From Chitinophagaceae bacterium (GTDB taxonomy: Bacteria > Bacteroidota > Bacteroidia > Chitinophagales > Chitinophagaceae), in the NCBI GenBank assembly GCA_022843585.1, contig JALHNJ010000010.1, positions 1 to 64,000 on the forward strand: a DNA stretch of 64,000 bases, given 5' to 3'. Shown here one piece after another: positions 17,770 to 26,796 of this stretch; position 1 is the stretch's first letter; the number at the start of each line of letters is the position of its first letter. Under the pieces are notes generated by a model that was not told the DNA's origin, made no database searches, and saw nothing but the letters and a program-made list of their open reading frames with translations. The position numbers were made by a program, and so were the translations under genes.

Positions 17770-18099
17770 CTATATAAAAAAAGGAGGAATAAAAGGTTCT
17801 TGCTCTGGTTTAGTATGCCTTTCAAAGACTTTGCCCACCATTACATCATAAAAATCAAATACTTCAAGCTTGCCTCTTTCTTTTGCTTTTTTATGCGCCG
17901 GATGTTTGTCCCAGGCTTCAAAGGATACATCATCTTCAAACTCCACTACTACTACAGCTTCACCATCATCTGCTTTATACATTTTGTGGCCTTTATAACC
18001 ATCTATTCTGGCAATGTGGTTGCTCATTTCAGCATACAGTCTCTTAAACTCATCAGCAAAATCAGGGTTTACCCTGCTTTTAAATACTCCTACAATCAT
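17770..18099 (-). CDS. Antibiotic biosynthesis monooxygenase (ABM) domain protein
   Basis: The 109-residue protein has the dimeric alpha/beta-barrel ABM pattern: VGVFKSRVNPDFADEFKRLY, a DGYKGHKMYKADDGEAVVVVEF core and AWDKHPAHKKAKERGK. The family covers small monooxygenases and enzymes of reactive-compound breakdown. The exact substrate is unknown. Its start overlaps the stop of the DUF2721 gene by four bases. Confidence 0.8.
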   Translation of the reverse strand: MIVGVFKSRVNPDFADEFKRLYAEMSNHIARIDGYKGHKMYKADDGEAVVVVEFEDDVSFEAWDKHPAHKKAKERGKLEVFDFYDVMVGKVFERHTKPEQEPFIPPFFI

Positions 18100-18482
18100 T
18101 GTTTTGTGTTTTTAATCTGTTCTACTTGTATTTTCTGAATTTTTATTAAGTCGTGCCCATAAAAGATTAAATAACCCAAGGCAGCAAAGAGGCAGGCCGT
18201 TGCAGCAATTAACACAACTTCAGAAACACCCCTGCTGCTCATAAAAGCGCCTGACAAGCCGGAAAAAACATATAAAGCGCTGGAGATATAAAATAATACC
18301 GTAGCTCTTGCCAGCTTTTTTAACTGGTTATTTTTTTTATCAAAAATCCGCATTTGCTCCATACAACTCTTATTGGATATCATCTGTGCAATATCTATAT
18401 TCAAAGCAATAATCTGGTTGGTTGTTGAAACAATCAGTACACCAACTCCTGGAATTATTGTTATAGGAAGATACCAGTCCAT
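18096..18482 (-). CDS. DUF2721 family membrane protein
   Basis: The 128-residue protein has three hydrophobic segments (about 5-25, 58-78, 85-108) and matches the DUF2721 layout, including the helical linker with NKSCMEQMRIFDKKNNQLK between the first two. The function is unknown. It overlaps its upstream neighbour by one base and its downstream neighbour by four, so it is co-translated. Confidence 0.65.
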   Translation of the reverse strand: MDWYLPITIIPGVGVLIVSTTNQIIALNIDIAQMISNKSCMEQMRIFDKKNNQLKKLARATVLFYISSALYVFSGLSGAFMSSRGVSEVVLIAATACLFAALGYLIFYGHDLIKIQKIQVEQIKNTKQ

Positions 18483-19033
18483 TATTTGTTAAATCCTACT
18501 TTGCTAAGCCTTTTATCTTTAATGATGCTTGTAACTAACCATACATATTGATTGGTGTCTTTATCAAATCCCAGCATGCTAAAGGAATTTCCAAAGGGGC
18601 ATGGTGGAAAATCAGGATAACCCAAACGTAATTCATAGCGGTGAGGATTTTCATCAAATTTCGTTTTATATACTTTGGGCAGACCATATTTCTGTTCGGC
18701 TTTATTATCGTCAAACACATAGGTTTCAAATTGCACATTAAGTTTTTGAGTAATGTCAGCATCCTCTAATTCCTGATAAATATCAAGTGCATCAATCAGC
18801 AAACCTTTGGTTTTTCCATCGGTTGATGAAATTGCAAATAAATATTGTGTATCCAGCTCTGATTCTGCACCCTCAAACTTATAGGCTGCATCAATGGAAA
18901 AATCTTTTGGTTGTAACTCAATACCCGATTGGGTAGCTGCCAGTTTATTTTCTTTAATCCTGAAATCATCAGAATAGCCCTTTCCAATTAATTCTTTTAC
19001 TGCTCCAACCAAGTTGTTTTCTGTTAATTTCAT
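18482..19033 (-). CDS. Two-part protein with 'PRPP synthetase'-like N-terminal domain
   Basis: The 183-residue protein begins with the same domain as the small proteins at 5555-5854 and 16639-16860: GKGYSDDFRIKENKL, then DAAYKFEGAESE and GLLIDALD (about 1-95). A second domain (about 96-183), with KVYKTKFDENPHRYELRLGYPDFPPCPFGNSFSM, is not recognised. It starts six bases after the stop of 19040-19858. It is the largest of the three family members. Confidence 0.5.
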   Translation of the reverse strand: MKLTENNLVGAVKELIGKGYSDDFRIKENKLAATQSGIELQPKDFSIDAAYKFEGAESELDTQYLFAISSTDGKTKGLLIDALDIYQELEDADITQKLNVQFETYVFDDNKAEQKYGLPKVYKTKFDENPHRYELRLGYPDFPPCPFGNSFSMLGFDKDTNQYVWLVTSIIKDKRLSKVGFNK

Positions 19034-19039
19034 TTTGTG

Positions 19040-19858
19040 TTATTGTTGTTTTATTGATGATAAAAATATTTCAGTTGTTTCATTTAAAAAGGCGGGGGCG
19101 GCCGCTAAAAATTCTTCCATAGTTTCAAACCTGTCCATTGGTAAAATGGCGCCACCCCAATTTTCGGTTTCCCAAATAGTGTTTTTAGCCTGTTTGAAAT
19201 TAATGGGAATAATTTTTTTTCCGTTTACAAAAAAACTATTGTAAAAATAAGGTTTATCGTATGCTTCCTTATCTGCCTGGGCATAACCTGCATATTGGTC
19301 TGTTCCATTTGCGAATTGACAATAAATACCTGTATCAAAATTATTTTCCCATACCCGTATCTCACTTTGTAATCCACTCTGCAAAAGATACTCCTGCAAA
19401 ATACGGTTTGCTTCGCTGCGTATTGTTTCAAACTGGTGCAGGCTGGGTTTATCAGGTAAAAATAATTTTCCATTATCATCCAGCAATTCAAGATGCCTGA
19501 ACCTGAGGTTCGGCAAAAATTTATTTGCGTCCAAAGCAAGGTCATTGAGGATTTTTACAAATTTCTGTTTTACAAATTCAATAGAATTATTCTTAACCAG
19601 CACCATCTTTTTGTTATCTTTTTCATCATTCACATATACATGAAAATGTAAATGAGCAGGATGATAACTTACCCAAACCGTATCACCTCCGGGTAAAGTA
19701 AAACTTCTTGTTTCTAAGTGGTGATTTATTTCGCACCAGCGGAGATTTGTATGGCTATAGTCTGAAACGGGATTAATATACGCCTTGCCAATAGCTCCAA
19801 GAATCCGTGCCATATTATGAACACTATGTTCAGATTTAATGAATTTTTCTATTTCCAT
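19040..19858 (-). CDS. Conserved hypothetical protein
   Basis: I do not recognise this 272-residue protein. It has no signal peptide or TM segment. It has alternating beta-rich stretches (TVWVSYHPAHLHFHVYVNDE, near residues 60-80) and several aromatic turns (YAGYAQADKEAYDKPYFYN). The ATG fits a gene start 53 bases after the lactonase-like gene's region and six bases before the next gene. Nothing suggests that it is broken. Confidence 0.6.
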   Translation of the reverse strand: MEIEKFIKSEHSVHNMARILGAIGKAYINPVSDYSHTNLRWCEINHHLETRSFTLPGGDTVWVSYHPAHLHFHVYVNDEKDNKKMVLVKNNSIEFVKQKFVKILNDLALDANKFLPNLRFRHLELLDDNGKLFLPDKPSLHQFETIRSEANRILQEYLLQSGLQSEIRVWENNFDTGIYCQFANGTDQYAGYAQADKEAYDKPYFYNSFFVNGKKIIPINFKQAKNTIWETENWGGAILPMDRFETMEEFLAAAPAFLNETTEIFLSSIKQQ

Positions 19859-19911
19859 TACTCAGAAGCAAGAGTTGTAAATAATTATTACCGTAAGATA
19901 TAAAAAATTAG

Positions 19912-21312
19912 CTATTGAACATCATAACCTGCTAACCCACACAAATCGTATACACCAGGTTTGCCTAAGGCTGATTTTGTTATATCTAATACTTTTTCAT
20001 CATGAAATTTGAGGCTGCCATCGGCTGCAATCATAAAATGCTTGATGGAGTAACTGTTTAAAGCCCCAATGCAATACAGCATTTTATTATCTGGTGCAAC
20101 GTACACATCTTTTAAGTCATTCACAGGGTTATCCTTTTTCACCCCTTCATACGGCAATGTTTTCACCACCTTGTTGTTTTCAATTTTAAAAGGTGTAATT
20201 ACGTTTGAATAAAAACTCACTACGTACAGCATGCTTTTATCAGCATTCATAGCTGTCCAGCAGGCTTCATCTACATCGCCTGTGGCACCGGTAGTATGAT
20301 TGCTTTGTTTGATGAGTTTTTTATTATCATCCCGCAATACGACCAACCCGTGGTCTGTTTTTGTATCTATCAGATTAAAGTAAGACACAAATAATGTGCT
20401 GTTATCATTTCCCCAATTAAAACCAACTGCGCCTATTACACCGTCTTCTTCAAAATAACGGGGATTAATAGCCTTGCCATCTACAAAATCATACACATAT
20501 ACACGGCTGGGTTGTGTTTCTTTCAAAATAGGGTGCTCGGTTAAGAAATGAGGAATGCCCCAAAGTGTAACAGCTATTTTTTTTCCATCGGGGCTAAATG
20601 CCACCTGCACCGGGCCACCCCATTTTCTTGTGTATTTATCTACCAGGCCACTGTAAGTGACAGTGCCGGTTTTTGTATCAAACTTATACAGCTGAACGTT
20701 ACGCACTTCATCGGAAGCATCCGGCTTAGCCAGGTCTTGTTTGAAAAACGCATCATTTGGCAACCTTACAAATTTTTCACCTTCATATAAAGCCGTAGGA
20801 ATGCCCCACTGGTTGGCAACAGTAACCCAGTATTCCGTTTCGCTACCGGCTACTTTTGTATAGCCAATACTTACCGGCCGCTGGCCCTTACTGTCAAAAT
20901 TTGATTTCCATTTTAAGCTGCCATCTTTTTTATTCAAATCAAAAACCGATACTGTATTACCGCCTGTATTTACTGTAAGCAGGTAGTTATCTATTATTTG
21001 TATTGACCCCTGGTAATCGTAATCGCCAAATACAGGGTCGGTACTTTTTGAACCGCCATTGCTTTGTGTGCCATACACTTTTTCATTACCTAAATTGCCA
21101 TCAGCATATCGTTCAAAACCTACCACCTGGTTTTCGCCTTCACCATTTGTAGTAGTATAAATATACCCAACAGGTGCTTGGCTGCTGCTGTCTGGTTGAT
21201 GTGCTGAATGGTTAGTGGCCTTTTCATTACTACCAGAGTTATTACAGGCAGTGAACATTAAGAAAGTTACTGCCAAAAGAGGTAGGGATGATTTAAAACT
21301 TAACTGTATCAT
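19912..21312 (-). CDS. Lactonase-like beta-propeller lipoprotein
   Basis: The 466-residue protein has a lipoprotein signal (LAVTFLMFTAC, lipid Cys23) and a repeated pattern typical of the seven-bladed 6-phosphogluconolactonase-like propeller, for example PVQVAFSPDGKKIAVTLWG and NKMLYCIGALNSYSI. The linker after the Cys is rich in Ser, His and Asn. It should be anchored in the envelope. The substrate is unknown. It is followed by the P5C dehydrogenase gene upstream (36 bases). Confidence 0.75.
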   Translation of the reverse strand: MIQLSFKSSLPLLAVTFLMFTACNNSGSNEKATNHSAHQPDSSSQAPVGYIYTTTNGEGENQVVGFERYADGNLGNEKVYGTQSNGGSKSTDPVFGDYDYQGSIQIIDNYLLTVNTGGNTVSVFDLNKKDGSLKWKSNFDSKGQRPVSIGYTKVAGSETEYWVTVANQWGIPTALYEGEKFVRLPNDAFFKQDLAKPDASDEVRNVQLYKFDTKTGTVTYSGLVDKYTRKWGGPVQVAFSPDGKKIAVTLWGIPHFLTEHPILKETQPSRVYVYDFVDGKAINPRYFEEDGVIGAVGFNWGNDNSTLFVSYFNLIDTKTDHGLVVLRDDNKKLIKQSNHTTGATGDVDEACWTAMNADKSMLYVVSFYSNVITPFKIENNKVVKTLPYEGVKKDNPVNDLKDVYVAPDNKMLYCIGALNSYSIKHFMIAADGSLKFHDEKVLDITKSALGKPGVYDLCGLAGYDVQ

Positions 21313-21347
21313 TTTTAATTTATTTAAGCGTTTGATGTAATTATTGA

Positions 21348-22979
21348 CTATTCAGGTTTCATAAAAGGATACTTGTAATCTATAGGTGGTATAAAGTTTT
21401 CTTTAATTGTTCTGGCAGAAACCCAGCGCATCAGATTTATCTTAGAGCCTGCTTTATCATTTGTTCCGCTACCCCTGGCGCCACCAAATGGCTGCTGGCC
21501 CACCACTGCTCCTGTAGGCTTATCATTGATATAAAAATTACCGGCCGATTGATTTAGTTTTTTAGTTGCATAATTAATAATATCACGGTCATCTGCAAAA
21601 AAAGAACCTGTGAGTGCATAGATGGAAGTGGAATCCACTAAATCCAAAATAGCTTCAAATTCATTATCCCCGTAAACATATAATGTAAGAACAGGGCCAA
21701 ACAGTTCTTCACACATGGTTATGTATTTTGGATTGTTTGTTTTGATTATAGTGGGTTTAATAAAATAGCCAACATCCTTGCTGTTGTCGCCCCCGGTTAG
21801 TAATTCCACATCAGGGTCTGCTTTGGCTGCATTAATATATCCATTTAGTTTATCAAAACTTTTTTCATCAATAACAGCTCCCATAAAATTACCCAAATCT
21901 TCCGGCGAGCCTATTTTAATATCGTTTACCTGCTGGGTTAGTTTTTCTTTTACCTGTGGCCACAAACTGGCTGGTACATATGCTCTTGATGCTGCTGAAC
22001 ATTTCTGGCCCTGGTACTCAAAAGCCCCCCTGATTATTGCTGTAACCAATGCATCCACATTGGCGCTGCTGTGTGCCATAATAAAGTCTTTACCACCTGT
22101 TTCGCCAACAATTCGGGGGTATGCCTTGTACTTGTGAATATTGTTACCGATTTTTTGCCAAATATTTTGAAATACACCTGTACTGCCGGTAAAGTGGATG
22201 CCTGCAAAATCAGGATGCTCAAAAACAACTTCTGCAGCATCAGGCCCGGAGGGATATATTAAGTTGATAACCCCTTCAGGTAATCCTGCTTCCATATAAA
22301 TTTCCATAAGAACTATGGCGCTGTAAATCTGGTTATTGCTGGGCTTCCACACTACCACATTACCCATCATGGCACAGCTTGTAGGCAGGTTACAGGCTAT
22401 TGAGGTAAAATTGAATGGGGTAAGAGCAAAAATAAAACCTTCCAAAGGACGGTATTCCATCCTGTTCCAAACCCCATCCGGGGATTCGGGTTGGTCTTTA
22501 TAGATTTCGGACATGTAATCTACATTAAACCTTAAAAAATCGGCCGATTCACAAATGCTGTCAATTTCTGATTGGTGAATGGTTTTGCCTTGCCCCAATA
22601 TGGATGCAGCATTAAGCTTTGCCCGGTACTTGCCGGTCATGAGGTCGGCCGCTTTTAAAAAAACAGAGGCTCTTTGTTCCCAAGGCATATCAGCCCACTT
22701 TTTACGGGCTGCCAAAGCAGCATCAATAGCCATTGTAACATGCTTCTTTTCGCCCATGTAATAATGGCCAAGCAATTGGCTATGATTGTGTGGAGAATAG
22801 ATATTGACTTTTTCGCTGCTTTTTACTTCCTGGTTATTGATGTACATGGGAATTTCAACAACCGATGCTTTTAGTTTTTGCAGCGCTGCTTTTAGGTCTT
22901 CTCTTTCTTTACTGCCCGGCAGGTAATCTTTTACCGGCTCGTTAACAGGCTTTTTGGGGTTAAATATTGCGTTTGGCAT
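21348..22979 (-). CDS. pruA: L-glutamate gamma-semialdehyde (P5C) dehydrogenase
   Basis: The 543-residue aldehyde dehydrogenase oxidises glutamate semialdehyde to glutamate with NAD+, the second step of proline breakdown. It has the catalytic motifs VGETGGKDFI (Glu) and GQKCSAASRAYVP (nucleophile Cys), the NAD loop HFTGSTGVF and a C-terminal YFGGARGSGTNDK-like region (QPFGGARGSGTNDKAG). Its length matches stand-alone Bacteroidota PruA. It is the first gene of this minus-strand block, with a 200-base gap before the divergent PP2C-like gene. Confidence 0.93.
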   Translation of the reverse strand: MPNAIFNPKKPVNEPVKDYLPGSKEREDLKAALQKLKASVVEIPMYINNQEVKSSEKVNIYSPHNHSQLLGHYYMGEKKHVTMAIDAALAARKKWADMPWEQRASVFLKAADLMTGKYRAKLNAASILGQGKTIHQSEIDSICESADFLRFNVDYMSEIYKDQPESPDGVWNRMEYRPLEGFIFALTPFNFTSIACNLPTSCAMMGNVVVWKPSNNQIYSAIVLMEIYMEAGLPEGVINLIYPSGPDAAEVVFEHPDFAGIHFTGSTGVFQNIWQKIGNNIHKYKAYPRIVGETGGKDFIMAHSSANVDALVTAIIRGAFEYQGQKCSAASRAYVPASLWPQVKEKLTQQVNDIKIGSPEDLGNFMGAVIDEKSFDKLNGYINAAKADPDVELLTGGDNSKDVGYFIKPTIIKTNNPKYITMCEELFGPVLTLYVYGDNEFEAILDLVDSTSIYALTGSFFADDRDIINYATKKLNQSAGNFYINDKPTGAVVGQQPFGGARGSGTNDKAGSKINLMRWVSARTIKENFIPPIDYKYPFMKPE

Positions 22980-23179
22980 TTAGATTATTTTTGCATACAA
23001 AAAACATAAACTTTAAAGGTTTTATATTATAAAACGGAAGTTAAATAATAATTCGCAAGTTGCAGATAATATAGTAAACGTTTTGTTCAAAATGCACCTT
23101 GTTATTTGTAAATATTGCCTGTTAATATTTTTGCTGATTACAAAATCATGTTTATTGTGTATCATTTTAGAACAACCAA

Positions 23180-23911
23180 ATGAGAGTAACTTCAAGCACT
23201 GTTAAGAACAAACTACCTGACAAACCAAATGAAGACAATATTTGGGTTGATATTGGAGAAAATGTTTTCCTTGTAGTTGATGGCGTTTCAAGAGACAGAG
23301 AAGATGGTGTTTATCCTAATCCAAGCCCTTCTGTTGCATTGACAGAAGCCTTTGTTAATTTTTGTAAGCTGCGCTACGACAGCAAAAGCAATCTCAAAAC
23401 TTTATTTCAAAAAGCTAACAAGGAAATAGAACAAATAAACAAAGGCTATACCGGTTATTTTAAGCCTGGCTTAGTTGCCCTAATAATCCGTATTCAGAAA
23501 AGCAGGGCAGAGTGGGTTTCAGTAGGCGACTGCTTTGGCTTATTGTTTAGAAAAACCCATGTGAAAATTTTCAATAACAAGCAGACAGAGCGGCTACGAA
23601 AATCCAACCAAAAATTTGACAGTAAAACAATCAGAACAGAGATATGTAACAACCCCAATCATCCGTTAGCATATGGAGTATTAAATGGCAATGCAAACGC
23701 TGACTTTTTTATGGAAAGTGGTGAATTTGATATTGAAAGTAACGACACTATTTGCATTTTTTCAGATGGATTAGAAATGTTTGTAAACCCTAAATTATCA
23801 AATTACATTTTAGAAAATACAGTTGAAAATATAATACTGTTAGCCGAACAACTTGAAATTGAACAAGGCATTAGAACCGACGATAAGACCATAATTAAAA
23901 TTCAAATTTGA
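23180..23911 (+). CDS. PP2C-type protein phosphatase domain protein
   Basis: The 243-residue protein has the PP2C metal-binding pattern: PNEDN (about 15-19), VVDGVSRD, VSVGDCFG and IFSDGLE, ending DDKTIIKI. These acidic residues bind two Mn or Mg ions in PP2C phosphatases. It is the only plus-strand gene in the first 35 kb and has no kinase or anti-sigma partner nearby. Its isolation between two minus-strand blocks suggests separate acquisition, but its base content is not clearly unlike that of its neighbours. Confidence 0.75.
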   Translation: MRVTSSTVKNKLPDKPNEDNIWVDIGENVFLVVDGVSRDREDGVYPNPSPSVALTEAFVNFCKLRYDSKSNLKTLFQKANKEIEQINKGYTGYFKPGLVALIIRIQKSRAEWVSVGDCFGLLFRKTHVKIFNNKQTERLRKSNQKFDSKTIRTEICNNPNHPLAYGVLNGNANADFFMESGEFDIESNDTICIFSDGLEMFVNPKLSNYILENTVENIILLAEQLEIEQGIRTDDKTIIKIQI

Positions 23912-23927
23912 CAAATGAAACGAACGT

Positions 23928-24065
23928 CCATCACGGCGTTTGCGTAAAATAAGTGTGACGGAATGTTGCTAAAAAATCAGGGAAGGATACATCGGCAGCG
24001 GTAGTTTCTAAATTATATCGGGTGTACAATTTGACAATGCACCGTTTCTCTACGTCTTCATTACA
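23928..24065 (-). other. Open in-frame extension after the Rieske fusion stop (possible remnant)
   Basis: On the minus strand the bases after the TAA stop at 24066-24068 stay open in the same frame for about 44 codons to a TGA near 23940. The reading has a protein-like composition (CNEDVEKRCIVKLYTRY, then ADVSFPDFLATFRHTYF). It has no start of its own. It could be a lost C-terminal end or chance. I see no other feature in this gap. Confidence 0.25.
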
Positions 24066-25196
24066 TTATAGATTCATATCAGGGTTTTCCATATCGCCGG
24101 TAAATGAATCTTTTTTGTGCGGCAACGGTGCGGTAATTTTTTTGTAATCCATCTTTTTAATATTCATTAATAATTCCACGGTGTTATCCAGCATTTCCCG
24201 GCTGCTTCGTTTTACATATTCGTTCTTTTTAAACTGTAATACGTTTTTGTCCATATCCTCAGCCGTCCACCCACGGCTCCATCCTACAAAACTAAAAGGC
24301 GGAATAACAAAACCGAGACTTGTAAAGAAGCTCATCATTTGACCCGACACCTGTTGAATATTATCCTGCCCGCCAGTAATAATAAATGAGGCCACTTTGT
24401 TTTTAATAAGGATTTTATCTTTAATGGTTATTTGATTTTGTACTGTATTTAACCGTTCACACATTTTATAATATAGGGAGGAGGCCTGCCCCCACCGGAT
24501 AGGTGTAGCCAGCAATACAATATCGGCCCACAATACCATGTCGGTATAAATTTGTGTCATTCCATCGGCAGGTTCTGCCTCGGTAATACTGCACGGCCAG
24601 TTACATGCCTGGGCATGTTGTGAATAGTAGCCCTCGCAATGCCTGAAATTCAAATTTCTCAATTTCAAAGTCTTTGTAGCGGCATTATGTTTCTCTTTTG
24701 CATATTCCAATACATCTTCTAAAGCAGCTTCTGATGTGGAATAACGGGGCAATCCATTATTCATATTGGTAGCAGAAATGCCCAATATGTTCAATGAATC
24801 CGGTGTGGTTTGATACTTAAGCTTTACCAAATCTTCCAGTAAGGGAGAATCATGATTGGCTTTTTTAGCAGCAACAAGTTCTTTATCGTTTAGTAAAATA
24901 TCATTGCCTTCTACTTTTACTTCAAAAACAGATTGTTGGTCGTGGTAGCCCGGCGGAGCAGCCCCAGATTCAATATTATATTCCCAGCCATGCCAGGGGC
25001 ATGTTACATAGTAGCCATCGTTTTTTTTTTCTACACAACCCAGCCCCAATGGGCCGCCACGATGAAGGCAGGCGTTACCAAGTGCTGTAATTTTACCATT
25101 GTAATTAAACAGGGCAACTTTTTTATTACCCAACTTTACCACTTTTGATGTGCCGGCCGGCAGCTCACTTAATTCTAATACCTTTTGAAAAGCCAT
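24066..25196 (-). CDS. Fusion of Rieske ferredoxin domain and flavodoxin-like NAD(P)H oxidoreductase
   Basis: Residues 1 to about 105 are a Rieske domain with cluster ligands in ACLHRGG and CPWHGWEYN (2 Cys, 2 His). Residues about 135-330 resemble NADPH-dependent FMN reductases: NILGISATNMNN, TPIRWGQASSLYYKMCERL and an IITGGQDN loop. The 376-residue protein thus joins an iron-sulfur electron carrier to a flavin oxidoreductase, giving an internal electron chain. The acceptor is unknown. It begins 48 bases after the DM13 gene stop. Confidence 0.85.
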   Translation of the reverse strand: MAFQKVLELSELPAGTSKVVKLGNKKVALFNYNGKITALGNACLHRGGPLGLGCVEKKNDGYYVTCPWHGWEYNIESGAAPPGYHDQQSVFEVKVEGNDILLNDKELVAAKKANHDSPLLEDLVKLKYQTTPDSLNILGISATNMNNGLPRYSTSEAALEDVLEYAKEKHNAATKTLKLRNLNFRHCEGYYSQHAQACNWPCSITEAEPADGMTQIYTDMVLWADIVLLATPIRWGQASSLYYKMCERLNTVQNQITIKDKILIKNKVASFIITGGQDNIQQVSGQMMSFFTSLGFVIPPFSFVGWSRGWTAEDMDKNVLQFKKNEYVKRSSREMLDNTVELLMNIKKMDYKKITAPLPHKKDSFTGDMENPDMNL

Positions 25197-25244
25197 AATA
25201 GTTGTTTGCCATTGAATGATTATACGGATGCTATAAATAGCTGC

Positions 25245-25577
25245 TTAATCTCCGGTGAAAGACAACACCCCATGCCCAAAATAGGCCTGGTATTGTTTAC
25301 AATAAACTACTACAATATTATTTTTTGCAAGGTCAAGAGTAAGAGGCACAGTAAACTCGTTTACAGCTTTAGAATACTCATATCTTCCAATATCAGTATT
25401 CTTAATATCAATCTTCCCTAATGGGTTTGGGCTAAGGGCAACCGTTACATCGGGTGCGCCGGTTTCCACCCAGAAGCCTTTTGCAAACCTTAACAGTAAG
25501 CTATTATTATTGCGAATTAATTCTGCGGTGCCTTTAGCTTCAGGCCCATCAATTTTGGCAGTTGCGATAATTTTCAA
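25245..25577 (-). CDS. DM13 domain-like protein
   Basis: The 110-residue protein resembles the DM13 domain, a proposed electron-transfer module with a conserved Cys: GTAELIRNNNSLLLRFAKGFWVETGAPDVTVALS, then VVVYCKQYQAYFGHGVL near residues 89-105. The Cys in VVYCKQY matches the family's conserved position. It has no signal peptide. Lying next to the Rieske-flavodoxin fusion, it may take part in the same electron flow, by inference. Confidence 0.65.
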   Translation of the reverse strand: MKIIATAKIDGPEAKGTAELIRNNNSLLLRFAKGFWVETGAPDVTVALSPNPLGKIDIKNTDIGRYEYSKAVNEFTVPLTLDLAKNNIVVVYCKQYQAYFGHGVLSFTGD

Positions 25578-25642
25578 TTTAGCAAGTATTTAGGTTTAGA
25601 ATGAAGTGGATAACCTGCAATATTCAATACCAACTACACCAT

Positions 25643-26383
25643 TTAAAATAACAGCAAAATAATAAAACCAAGTGCAATAAGAACTCCTGCGAATTTTGGA
25701 GTACCATGTGTTGCTTCAGGAATAAGCGTTTCTGCAACCATTGCAATTAAAGCTCCTGCACCAAATAATTCTAAAACTGCAATAAATTCGTGCGATAATT
25801 GCTCGGCCAGTAAAAATCCTAAAACAGTTAATACAATAGTACCTACTGACACTAAACCCCAAACTGTATAAATCCATTTTTCACTACGGCCGGCTTCCTT
25901 CATGCCAGAAGAGCTTGAAATGGCTTCGGGCAAATTGCCCAATGCAATAGCAAGCAGTAAGGCATAATCAACTCCCTGAGACCATAAGGAAAGGCCAAGC
26001 ACCAGCGCTTCGGGAATAGCATCCATAGCAGTGCCTACCATTATTGCAAGACCACTGCCCGGCTGCGCCTGTTCTGTTGGTTGTTCCACACATACACCAC
26101 ATCGTTTCCTGTTTTTAGCGCCAAGGTTAGCAATAATTGAATTTACATAACTAAATGCAAATGCACCGGTAAATAAAGCAACTAACCCATAGTACAGGTT
26201 AATATTTTTGATTGCATTATGAAATAACTCAACTGTTGCTGTAGCCACCAGTAAACCTGAAGCTACGGCAACAATTTTTGAAATAACAGAGTGCTGAAGG
26301 TTTAGTTTTATACCGATTACTGACCCTATTATTATTCCGGTAACAGAGATGAACCCCCAAAAGGCAACTTCAGATAATGACAT
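25643..26383 (-). CDS. ZIP family metal transporter
   Basis: The integral membrane protein (246 residues from Met 26383) has about eight hydrophobic segments, a ZIP-like motif with IPEALVLGLSLWSQG, and the LPEAISSSSGMKEAG stretch that holds metal ligands. Between the segments is a short cytoplasmic loop with KNRKRCGVCVEQ. ZIP proteins bring Zn2+, Fe2+ or Mn2+ into the cytoplasm. I chose Met 26383 (SLSEVAFW) because the longer frame would overlap the upstream gene by 32 bases and add a non-family stretch. Confidence 0.8.
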   Translation of the reverse strand: MSLSEVAFWGFISVTGIIIGSVIGIKLNLQHSVISKIVAVASGLLVATATVELFHNAIKNINLYYGLVALFTGAFAFSYVNSIIANLGAKNRKRCGVCVEQPTEQAQPGSGLAIMVGTAMDAIPEALVLGLSLWSQGVDYALLLAIALGNLPEAISSSSGMKEAGRSEKWIYTVWGLVSVGTIVLTVLGFLLAEQLSHEFIAVLELFGAGALIAMVAETLIPEATHGTPKFAGVLIALGFIILLLF

Positions 26384-26453
26384 GATATTAATGTTTATTC
26401 CAAGGCAAATGTTAACTGCCCAATAAAAAATATAAAAAGATATTCCCGGGAAG

Positions 26454-26789
26454 TTACAATTTCTCTGCAATTTTATCCGCATCAATTGAATGATGAGAGC
26501 TGTGGTAAACCACTTCTTTATTTTTTAATACAATTACCTGGGGCGATTGGTGTGTTACTTTTAGTGCAGAAGCAATTAAATTAGAAATGCTCCTGTACCG
26601 TAACAGGTTCAGATAATTAAAATCTGCTTTGGCCACTATCTGGTGGCTGCCATCTTCCAGTTTTTCTTTTGCAAAAGCACTGATGCCGCAACTAACACTA
26701 TGCTTAAAAATTACCTGCGGCCTGGTTTCCGAGGCGGCAATAATCTCCTGTACATCTTTTTCAGATGTTATTTCTTTCCATTCTTTCAT
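26454..26789 (-). CDS. Monothiol bacilliredoxin (BrxC/YtxJ family)
   Basis: The 111-residue protein has the bacilliredoxin BrxC pattern: WKEITSEKDVQEI, VIFKHSVSCGISAFAKEKL with the single active Cys of SCGIS, then SIEYRSISNLIA-like and QVIVLKNKEVVYHSSHHSID. In other bacteria BrxC removes bacillithiol from mixed disulfides. Its presence suggests that this host makes a low-molecular-weight thiol besides ergothioneine. The dps gene precedes it by eight bases. Confidence 0.85.
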   Translation of the reverse strand: MKEWKEITSEKDVQEIIAASETRPQVIFKHSVSCGISAFAKEKLEDGSHQIVAKADFNYLNLLRYRSISNLIASALKVTHQSPQVIVLKNKEVVYHSSHHSIDADKIAEKL

Positions 26790-26796
26790 ACTACAA

